From Ruminococcus sp. UBA1394 (GTDB taxonomy: Bacteria; Bacillota; Clostridia; Oscillospirales; Ruminococcaceae), in assembly GCA_002305725.1 (NCBI GenBank), contig DBQM01000012.1, positions 1-17,202 on the forward strand: a stretch of DNA of 17,202 bases. The letters run 5' to 3'. The notes under the pieces were generated by a model. It searched no databases and was not told the origin of the DNA. It saw nothing but the letters and a program-made list of their open reading frames with translations. Position 1 is the first letter of the stretch. Each line of letters begins with the position of its first letter. A program made the translations under genes and the position numbers. Below are positions 1-5,804 of the stretch, piece after piece.

Positions 1-1
1 A

Positions 2-103
2 CAGTTAACTGTGCGTTTAAATCAAACTAACAACCGCCCTATGCGTCCTCTTAACTGGCTTTCGCCTATCGAATTTCTTAAGAACAGTGTCCAATATGAT
101 TGA
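2..103 (+). CDS. C-terminal fragment of a probable IS transposase (cut by window edge)
   Basis: One frame is open from the left edge to a TGA at 101-103. It reads ...TNNRPMRPLNWLSPIEFL and then a short tail. A short R-P-x-R-x-L-N-x-x-S/T-P-x-E motif near the C-terminus is typical of integrase-core (DDE, rve) transposases of IS3-like and related insertion sequences, where it follows the catalytic glutamate. Only about 33 residues are visible, so neither the catalytic residues nor the IS family can be judged. I see no inverted repeat just after the stop. It could be an intact element extending left or a remnant. The call rests on motif resemblance alone. Confidence 0.45.
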   Translation, partial: QLTVRLNQTNNRPMRPLNWLSPIEFLKNSVQYD

Positions 104-188
104 CAAACTTACAGGGAAAAAACAATGAATGAAAATCGGTATTTTGTCGGGACAAATATTATCTGCCCGATTAAAAAACATAAATTCA

Positions 189-256
189 CGGGCGACCAGT
201 GGTCGCCCCTACACATTTTACGCTATCGTAGGGGCGAGCATTGCCCGCCCGATTAA
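189..256. repeat. GC-rich double-hairpin dispersed repeat, copy 1
   Basis: The left part (189-212) is a hairpin with arms GGGCGACC and GGTCGCCC, followed by CCTAC. The right part (228-251) begins GTAGGGGCG and folds into a second, imperfect hairpin ending CGCCCGATTA. The two parts also pair with each other through CGCCCCTAC and GTAGGGGCG. The same arrangement recurs at 5688-5765. No coding potential is seen. It lies 20-90 bp downstream of the spoVAE stop, so it may act as a transcription terminator for that leftward cluster. Confidence 0.75.
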
Positions 257-276
257 TTATAATTCAGAAAATTCCG

Positions 277-630
277 TTATTTATCCTTCGGCTTGAAAAT
301 CACCGCCGCCAGCAAGCCGAATATAAGAGCGGCTGTGATTCCTCCGGCAGCGCTTGTCATTCCGCCGGTGAATACTCCTAAAAATCCCTTTTCATCAACC
401 GCTTTTCTGATACCCTCAGCAAGCAGATGTCCGAAGCCTGTCAGCGGTACAGACGCACCGCCCCCTGCAAAGCTTATAAGCTTAGGGTACCAGCCGAATG
501 CTGAAAGGACAACTCCGGCAACAACGTATGCAACAAGTATCCTTGCCGGAGTAAGCTTTGTGTAGTCGATAAGCAGCTGCCCGATTGCGCAGAACAGTCC
601 GCCGATAAGAAATGCCCATAATAATTCCAT
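277..630 (-). CDS. spoVAE: Stage V sporulation protein AE (SpoVAE/SpoVAEb)
   Basis: The product is a 117-residue, very hydrophobic protein with about three to four membrane segments and a Gly-rich loop (GGGASVPLTGFGHLLAEG) typical of SpoVAE/SpoVAEb. The family is part of the spore inner-membrane SpoVA channel that moves Ca-dipicolinic acid into the forespore and out at germination. I chose the ATG at 630 because AAGGAG lies 8-10 bases upstream and the length matches the family; an upstream start at 723 would overlap the 3' end of spoVAD and lacks support. It lies 58 bp downstream of spoVAD in the same direction. No sporulation promoter is seen directly before it, so co-transcription with spoVAD is likely. 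Confidence 0.9.
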   Translation of the reverse strand: MELLWAFLIGGLFCAIGQLLIDYTKLTPARILVAYVVAGVVLSAFGWYPKLISFAGGGASVPLTGFGHLLAEGIRKAVDEKGFLGVFTGGMTSAAGGITAALIFGLLAAVIFKPKDK

Positions 631-688
631 TTTTAAACTCCTTGATTTTTCAACAGCCAATGCATAGTATGTTGAAAACTTTCCGATT

Positions 689-1702
689 TTATTTACTGTG
701 ACTAATATGCACCAGATGCGCAATAGAGGGTATAGACTCCCCCTGCTGTGAGGCAGTCGGTGACATCAGCGCACCAGTACCGATAAACAGCATATCCTTT
801 ATCTCACCAGTCTGAACTCTCGGCAGGAAATGTCCGCAGAGAACACTTGCGCTGCAACCGCAGCCCGAACCGCCGGCGTGAGTGTCCTGTTCGTCGGCAT
901 TAAATATCATAACTCCGCAGTCCTTGTGCTGATGGCTTATATCAACACCCTCTTTCTCAAGCAGCTGCAAAAGCAGGTTACTGCCGACGTGTCCCAGGTC
1001 ACCGGTCACGATGTAATCGAAATCCTCCGGTGACGAGGAAGTGTCATCAAGATATTTTTTTATGGTCGACGCAGCCGCCGGCGCCATTGCCGCACCCATA
1101 TTATTGGCGTCGGTCACACCAAGGTCTGTGATAGTTCCGATTGTTGCCCCTTTAACATAAGGCGCTCCGCCCTCGGGGGAAAGTATAACGGCTCCGGACG
1201 CCGTACAGGTCCACTGTGCGGAGGGAGGTCTCTGACCACCGTAGGAAAGGGGAAAACGAAACTGTCTTTCGGCTGTTGAGAAGTGTGAGGAGGTCGCCGC
1301 CGCAATGTTTCCCCCGATACCGCTGTCTGTGAGGAGTGAGGACAGGAGAAGTCCCTCCGCCATGGTGGAACAGGCGCCGTAAATTCCGAGAAAGGGAATG
1401 TTCATTGAGCGCAGACCGTATGTCGTGCCGATACACTGGTTTATCAGGTCGCCGGAAAAAATGTAGTCAATATCAGAGTCTTTCAGATTCGCCTTTGATA
1501 TTGCAAGGCTGACTGTCTGCTTCTGAAGTTCACTTTCAGCCTGTTCCCATGTTTCCTGTCCGAAATGGCTGTCCTTTACCACCTTGTCAAAGCAGTTGCC
1601 CATAGGTCCTTCCGACTCCTTTGAGCCTGCTATGGACGCAAAAGCCTTGATGGACGGTGAATTTTCAGTTAAAAATGTGTTTCTGCTGATTTTCTTTGCC
1701 AT
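689..1702 (-). CDS. spoVAD: Stage V sporulation protein AD (SpoVAD)
   Basis: The product is 337 residues, the normal size for SpoVAD (about 338 in Bacillus subtilis). It has the thiolase-like fold signature, with the conserved GACST cysteine at about residue 111, and a Gly/Cys-rich stretch (HAGGSGCGCSASV) near the C-terminus. In the family this soluble subunit binds dipicolinic acid and works with SpoVAC and SpoVAE in the spore inner membrane. The ATG at 1702 follows a GGAGG about 5 bases upstream; the longer reading from 1813 adds an N-terminus unlike the family. The usual upstream partner spoVAC is absent here; the next gene upstream is a DUF4830-like protein. Confidence 0.95.
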   Translation of the reverse strand: MAKKISRNTFLTENSPSIKAFASIAGSKESEGPMGNCFDKVVKDSHFGQETWEQAESELQKQTVSLAISKANLKDSDIDYIFSGDLINQCIGTTYGLRSMNIPFLGIYGACSTMAEGLLLSSLLTDSGIGGNIAAATSSHFSTAERQFRFPLSYGGQRPPSAQWTCTASGAVILSPEGGAPYVKGATIGTITDLGVTDANNMGAAMAPAAASTIKKYLDDTSSSPEDFDYIVTGDLGHVGSNLLLQLLEKEGVDISHQHKDCGVMIFNADEQDTHAGGSGCGCSASVLCGHFLPRVQTGEIKDMLFIGTGALMSPTASQQGESIPSIAHLVHISHSK

Positions 1703-1834
1703 ATTTGCCTCCGGTTCAACAAATTTGATTTTATGGGTATTATTTGTTTTATGTTTTGTATTATACGGATTTCTGAAAAAAATTTTGTTGACGGAAAAGT
1801 TTTTATATGGCATAATTATTTTGTATCGAGATGA

Positions 1835-2245
1835 CTAAACTGATTTTATGAAACCGTCCGGCTTCTGCTGAATGAGGGCGGCGCTGATAAGCTCGTTTTC
1901 TGATGTGACAAGCAGTTGGGCTGTGATACCGCTTTCGCCGTAGTTTTCAACAGTATATGTATAGCGTGTTACCTCCTCGCCTTTATGGGATTCAAGGTCA
2001 AAGCCGGACTTCTTCATCTCGTCCGCAAGCGTTTTGAAACTGCCTGTGAATTGCTGCGGTATTCTAACGGTTTCGGTGCTCAACGGAGTGACCTTCCAGC
2101 CACGGATATTGAGGTACGGCTCAAGCTGGTATTCGCTGAGGACAAGTCTTTCTTCACGAACACCGCCCGGATTTCTGAGGCTTAAAAAATATATTCCGGC
2201 AATGACTGCGGATATTGTAAGTAATACGGCGATTTTTTTCTTCAT
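1835..2245 (-). CDS. Membrane-anchored protein resembling DUF4830
   Basis: The product is 136 residues. It has a Lys-rich start and one hydrophobic segment at about residues 4-22 (signal anchor or uncleaved signal peptide), then a soluble extracytoplasmic domain. A GW.V stretch, a GFDL motif and RYTYTVENYG resemble the DUF4830 family of clostridia, whose function is unknown to me. The ATG at 2245 has AAGGAG about 9 bases upstream; the alternative start at 2287 lies inside a palindromic repeat and is unlikely. It precedes spoVAD by 132 bp in the same direction, so it could be part of a sporulation transcript, but no promoter settles this. The family call is from memory of the motif pattern. 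Confidence 0.7.
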   Translation of the reverse strand: MKKKIAVLLTISAVIAGIYFLSLRNPGGVREERLVLSEYQLEPYLNIRGWKVTPLSTETVRIPQQFTGSFKTLADEMKKSGFDLESHKGEEVTRYTYTVENYGESGITAQLLVTSENELISAALIQQKPDGFIKSV

Positions 2246-2271
2246 GGGTTTAAGCTCCTTAAAAGTTATTT

Positions 2272-2400
2272 TTCTTTGTGTACACAAAGAAGCAAAGGCA
2301 GTATATGTTCATTTCTTTGCTTGCCCAAAGAAACGAACCAAAGAAATGCACCGGCTGCCGCCGGACTGCCATGCCGCCATAGGCGGCAAATCACTGCAAT
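2272..2400. repeat. Palindrome-rich repeat unit, left copy (inverted relative to 2635-2770)
   Basis: From left to right the unit has a perfect 20-bp palindrome at 2272-2291 (TTCTTTGTGT and its complement), a 14-bp linker, a 45-bp arm at 2306-2350, a GC-rich 35-bp segment, and a 15-bp arm at 2386-2400 (GCAAATCACTGCAAT). The 45-bp and 15-bp arms are exact reverse complements of 2689-2733 and 2635-2649. The 45-bp arm itself contains a hairpin with TTTCTTTG and CAAAGAAA arms. Its conceptual translation (FLCLPKETNQRNA) recurs as spurious ORFs in many bacterial genomes, which suggests a widespread repeat rather than a gene. Confidence 0.85.
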
Positions 2401-2634
2401 TTTGTTTCCGGACTCAGCTGGGTCGGTACATACTTGGAGATTCATAATTACGACATTAATGCACCTGCTTTACCGAAGCGGATAATAAACATTATTTTGT
2501 TAGTCTTTTAACTGTTACTTTAAGTTCTATTTCTAACAAGTTAATGTTTTTTCAGGCTTTCATTTCATTAGAACGACTTCAGCTGTAATTATGGTTAAGC
2601 CAGTTTAAACAACGCAGTTTAGTTCATTAACAAT
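2401..2634. other. Non-coding spacer between the two inverted repeat units
   Basis: These 234 bp carry no ORF with a ribosome binding site, no tRNA or rRNA, and no protein I recognise on either strand. The sequence is AT-rich. It could be the ancestral intergenic region into which two repeats inserted, or the body of one small element bounded by the repeats. Confidence 0.5.
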
Positions 2635-2770
2635 ATTGCAGTGATTTGCAGCGCAAGCTGCACAAGCCGCCCACGGCGTTTGAGTGGGTGCATTTCTTTG
2701 GTTCGTTTCTTTGGGCAAGCAAAGAAATGAACAGAACCCACCGCATTTGTTTCTTTGTGCGGTCAAAGAA
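2635..2770. repeat. Palindrome-rich repeat unit, right copy
   Basis: Mirror image of the left unit: 15-bp arm at 2635-2649, a GC-rich 39-bp segment, the exact 45-bp arm at 2689-2733, then an outer hairpin at 2751-2770 with arms TTCTTTG and CAAAGAA around six bases. The GC-rich and outer segments have diverged between copies while the 45-bp core is identical. The unit ends about 65 bp before the start codon of the pseudouridine synthase gene, so that gene's promoter must lie in or very near the repeat. Confidence 0.85.
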
Positions 2771-2834
2771 ATGCACACCACACATAGTAATTATTATTCA
2801 CATATAAAATAAAAAATGAAAGGAAAAGCAGAAA

Positions 2835-3617
2835 ATGAAACTGCGTCTTGACAGATTTTTGTCTGAACAGACTATTTATACAAGGACCGACATAAGCAAG
2901 CTTTTGTGGAAGCGCAAGGTTTCGGTCAACGGGAAAATTACAAGAGAGGGCGAAATGAAAATTGACCCTCAGGCTGACAGGGTAGAAATTTCCGGAAACG
3001 AGATAATTTACCGTGAAAAAATTTACATGATACTCAACAAGCCTGCCGGATATGTCTGCGCTACCGAGGACAAAACTGACCCCACCGTCATCGACCTTGT
3101 CCCCGACAATCTTAAAAGAAAGGATATCTTCCCTGCCGGACGTCTTGACAAGGACAGCGAGGGAATGGTGCTCATTACCAACGACGGCGCTCTCAGTCAC
3201 AGGATACTTTCGCCGAAAAAGCATATCCCGAAATATTACATGGTAAAGCTGCGTGAAAATTTTGTTGAAAATTATGAAAGGCTATTTTCAGAGGGTATTG
3301 TGATAAGCGGCGGAGAAAGGTGTCTGCCGGCTGAGGTGAGAGCCTGTCCGGATGCGGAAAATATGGCTTTTATTGAGATTTTTGAGGGCAAATTTCATCA
3401 AGTTAAAAGAATGTTCGAAACTGTTGAAAACGGTGTTGAAAAGCTGGTGAGAATTCAGATGGGAAGTCTTGAAATGCCCGAAAATCTGGGACTTGGACAA
3501 TGTATGGAGATTTTGCACAACGATGTTGAAAAACTGTTGAAACAGACCCCGTTTGATGAGGTTTTCAAGTGCTTTTCAACGAAATTTTCGTCATATTGGA
3601 TAAACAAGTTAGAATAA
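2835..3617 (+). CDS. Pseudouridine synthase of the RsuA/RluB/E/F family
   Basis: The product is 260 residues. An N-terminal S4 RNA-binding domain (about residues 3-50) is followed by the catalytic domain with AGRLDKDSEG, in which Asp105 is the expected nucleophile, and a late GKFHQVKRMF motif. The single-domain layout and these motifs fit RsuA, which converts U516 (E. coli numbering) of 16S rRNA to pseudouridine, but RluB/E/F specificity cannot be excluded. A basic tail of about 25 residues extends past the family core. The ribosome binding site is a weak AAAGGA about 12 bases before the ATG. No clear terminator follows, and the next gene has its own promoter. Confidence 0.9.
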   Translation: MKLRLDRFLSEQTIYTRTDISKLLWKRKVSVNGKITREGEMKIDPQADRVEISGNEIIYREKIYMILNKPAGYVCATEDKTDPTVIDLVPDNLKRKDIFPAGRLDKDSEGMVLITNDGALSHRILSPKKHIPKYYMVKLRENFVENYERLFSEGIVISGGERCLPAEVRACPDAENMAFIEIFEGKFHQVKRMFETVENGVEKLVRIQMGSLEMPENLGLGQCMEILHNDVEKLLKQTPFDEVFKCFSTKFSSYWINKLE

Positions 3618-3635
3618 CTTTGGCTAATTAGTGAC

Positions 3636-3664
3636 TTGAAACATTGTTAAAAATTTGGTATTAT
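3636..3664 (+). promoter_or_regulatory. Sigma-A-type promoter for the sugar ABC ATPase gene
   Basis: TTGAAA (3636-3641) and TATTAT (3659-3664) are separated by 17 bases. The predicted start of transcription near 3671 leaves a leader of about 55 bases before the ATG at 3727. Confidence 0.7.
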
Positions 3665-3726
3665 ATTATTATAGTTAATCTGGAGTATCGGGTTAGCAGA
3701 AATTTATTATGGGAGGAATTGATAAA

Positions 3727-4866
3727 ATGGCAAGTTTATCATTACGAGGAATTTATAAAAAATATCCCGGTGGCTTTGTTGCCGTTAAAGATGTAAATTT
3801 GGAAATCACAGACAAGGAATTCATTATTCTGGTAGGACCTTCCGGCTGCGGTAAGTCTACAACACTCAGAATGATTGCCGGTCTTGAGGAAATTTCAGAG
3901 GGTGAGCTTTATATAGGCGACCGTCTTGTTAACGATATCGCACCTAAGGACAGAGATATTGCGATGGTTTTCCAGAACTACGCTCTCTATCCGCACATGA
4001 CAGTTTATGACAACATGGCATTCGGTCTTAAACTCAGAAAAGTACCTAAGGATGAAATCGACCGCAAGGTTAAGGAAGCAGCCAAGATTCTTGACCTTTC
4101 ACACCTTCTTGACAGAAAGCCTAAGGCTATGTCAGGCGGTCAGCGTCAGAGAGTTGCGCTCGGCCGTGCTATTGTACGTTCACCACAGGTATTCCTTCTT
4201 GACGAGCCGCTGTCAAACCTTGACGCTAAGCTCCGTGCACAGATGAGAACAGAGATTGCTAAGCTTCATCAGAAACTGGGTACAACATTCATCTACGTTA
4301 CTCATGACCAGACAGAAGCTATGACAATGGGTGACAGAATCGTTGTTATGAAGGATGGTATCATTCAGCAGGTTGATACTCCACAGGCTCTTTATGAAAG
4401 ACCATGCAACAAGTTCGTTGCAGGATTCTTAGGTTCTCCTCAGATGAACTTCATCGACGCTGTTCTCAAGAAGAACGGTTCAAAGTATGAAGTTGAGTTT
4501 GGTTCAAGCGATACCAAGTCTTCAAGAGGCGTTAAGTATACTGTTGAAATTCCTGAGGCTAAGGTTGTTCCTGAGCTTGCTAACTACGTTGACAAGGAAG
4601 TTGTAATGGGTATCCGTCCTGAGAGCGTTCACGATGAGGAAATGTATCTCTCAAACGCTACAACAGGCGTTATCGAATGTGACGTTGACATCACAGAAAT
4701 GATGGGTGCTGAAACATTCCTTTACCTCACTTGTGAAGGTATTCCGCTTACAGCAAGAGTTTCACCTCGTTCAACTGCAAGACCGCAGGACAGAATCAAG
4801 GTTGCTATTGATCCTAACAAGATTCACCTCTTTGACAAGGAATCAGAAGCTACAATTATCAACTGA
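3727..4866 (+). CDS. Sugar ABC transporter ATPase, MsmX/MsmK/UgpC (CUT1) type
   Basis: The product is 379 residues. Visible motifs are Walker A GPSGCGKST (37-45), Q-loop Gln83, signature MSGGQ (135-139), Walker B VFLLDEP (155-161), D-loop SNLD, and the switch His193. A C-terminal regulatory/TOBE region runs from about residue 240. Such ATPases energise carbohydrate importers of the CUT1 family. No permease or binding protein lies nearby, so it probably serves several importers in trans, as MsmX does in Bacillus. I chose the ATG at 3727 because GGGAGG lies 10 bases upstream; the ATG at 3709 precedes that site. Its codon use is biased towards GTT, CTT and AAG, unlike its neighbours, which suggests high expression. 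It is a single-gene transcription unit. Confidence 0.95.
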   Translation: MASLSLRGIYKKYPGGFVAVKDVNLEITDKEFIILVGPSGCGKSTTLRMIAGLEEISEGELYIGDRLVNDIAPKDRDIAMVFQNYALYPHMTVYDNMAFGLKLRKVPKDEIDRKVKEAAKILDLSHLLDRKPKAMSGGQRQRVALGRAIVRSPQVFLLDEPLSNLDAKLRAQMRTEIAKLHQKLGTTFIYVTHDQTEAMTMGDRIVVMKDGIIQQVDTPQALYERPCNKFVAGFLGSPQMNFIDAVLKKNGSKYEVEFGSSDTKSSRGVKYTVEIPEAKVVPELANYVDKEVVMGIRPESVHDEEMYLSNATTGVIECDVDITEMMGAETFLYLTCEGIPLTARVSPRSTARPQDRIKVAIDPNKIHLFDKESEATIIN

Positions 4867-4885
4867 TAAAATTGATGTAATATTT

Positions 4886-4915
4886 AAAGGACCGGAAAAA
4901 TCCGGTCCTTTTTTG
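4886..4915 (+). terminator. Rho-independent terminator of the ABC ATPase gene
   Basis: An 11-bp perfect stem (AAAGGACCGGA and its complement) around AAAA is followed by a T-run, 20 bp after the stop codon. Confidence 0.93.
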
Positions 4916-5014
4916 TTGCTCTTATACAAAAAAGCATTATTTAAATGCGGGTAAAGTATTTTTTAGTTAATTTATAAAATAATATTAATTGATGAATTTT
5001 TCCCGAAATTTTTA

Positions 5015-5042
5015 TTGTTTTTTCACAAAAAGGTGTTATAAT
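5015..5042 (+). promoter_or_regulatory. Sigma-A-type promoter for the phospholipase C-like gene
   Basis: A perfect TATAAT (5037-5042) is preceded by TTGTTT (5015-5020) with a 16-base spacer. The start of transcription would be near 5049, just before the ribosome binding site at 5053-5057, which gives a very short leader. Confidence 0.65.
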
Positions 5043-5065
5043 ATAAGTGAATGGAGGCGATACCG

Positions 5066-5626
5066 ATGGAAACAAAAGATCATTTATACCTTGCAAAGCT
5101 TATAACCGGCGCTGCCAGTTTCGGAGGCAAGCTGAAAAAATCCGCCTTTGAATACGGCTGTATCTCCCCGGACGTAAATCCTCTCACATACGTCAAGGGT
5201 CACACATACGCCGGTACTGCCTCATACGTCAGAAACACTCTGAGCCGTCTTCACGGAAAGCTTAAATCACCTGTTGATTACTTTGACCTCGGACGAGCCG
5301 TACACTTTATTGGTGATTATTTCACTTTTCCCCACACTCCCCGCTTTAAAGGTACACTTTCAGAGCATATCAGCTATGAAAACTGTCTGCACAGGCATAT
5401 CATTACTGAATCCAACGAAATCAATACCGAAAGCAGACTTGACCTTTCCAGCGCTAAAAAGTGTATTGACCTGCTTGAAAGCGTCCATGAGAAGTATTAC
5501 AGCACAAAAAATTCCATCGCAAATGACTGGAATTATATCAGATTTGTTTGCAGCAGTATCACAATGTCTGCTGCAAAGTGCAAGGTCAGAGTGCCAAAGC
5601 TTGTTCCGGCTGGAATCGTAATCTAA
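5066..5626 (+). CDS. Zinc-dependent phospholipase C-like protein
   Basis: The product is 186 residues with no obvious signal peptide. The central segment (about 74-106: LGRAVHFIGDYFTFPH, then EHISYEN) carries regularly spaced His, Asp and Glu residues (H80, D84, H90, H101, E105), and H46 lies in an upstream KGHTY. This matches the metal-binding pattern of the bacterial zinc-dependent phospholipase C / S1-P1 nuclease superfamily. Clostridial cytoplasmic members of this type are common and mostly uncharacterised, so phospholipase activity is not shown. The ATG at 5066 is preferred because GGAGG lies 8 bases upstream; that site would be inside the gene if the ATG at 5051 were used. It is a single-gene unit with its own promoter and terminator. 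Confidence 0.75.
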   Translation: METKDHLYLAKLITGAASFGGKLKKSAFEYGCISPDVNPLTYVKGHTYAGTASYVRNTLSRLHGKLKSPVDYFDLGRAVHFIGDYFTFPHTPRFKGTLSEHISYENCLHRHIITESNEINTESRLDLSSAKKCIDLLESVHEKYYSTKNSIANDWNYIRFVCSSITMSAAKCKVRVPKLVPAGIVI

Positions 5627-5630
5627 ACCA

Positions 5631-5665
5631 AAAGGGTTTCACAGTTTTGTGAAACCCTTTATTTT
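5631..5665 (+). terminator. Rho-independent terminator after the phospholipase C-like gene
   Basis: A 12-bp perfect stem (AAAGGGTTTCAC and its complement) around AGTTTT is followed by ATTTTA, 5 bp after the stop codon. Its symmetry may let it also stop transcription arriving from serS on the other strand. Confidence 0.9.
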
Positions 5666-5687
5666 ACTGCAATTTATAAAAAATAAT

Positions 5688-5765
5688 GGGTGACCGATGG
5701 TCGCCCCTACAAATATAAACCCAAAATTCATACTAATGTAGGGGCGAGCATTGCTCGCCCGATTA
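5688..5765. repeat. GC-rich double-hairpin dispersed repeat, copy 2
   Basis: Same layout as 189-256: a left hairpin with arms GGGTGACC and GGTCGCCC, then CCTAC; a 25-bp variable AT-rich middle; then GTAGGGGCG and a perfect 8-bp hairpin (GGGCGAGC, loop ATT, GCTCGCCC) ending GATTA. It sits between the convergent phospholipase C-like gene and serS and could act as a terminator for serS. Confidence 0.8.
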
Positions 5766-5804
5766 CTTTAAAAGCATTTTCACCAAAAATTGAAAGTATT
5801 TTTA

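Noticed and set aside
1788..1816. Plus-strand TTGACG, 17-base spacer, CATAAT promoter-like sequence
   Set aside because: It would transcribe antisense into the DUF4830-like gene and no plus-strand gene follows; likely chance in an AT-rich gap, though an antisense RNA cannot be excluded.
2034..2485. Plus-strand reading frames of 137 and 69 residues
   Set aside because: They run antisense through the DUF4830-like gene and into the inverted repeat; the peptide CLPKETNQRNA is the translation of the repeat core and recurs as a spurious ORF.
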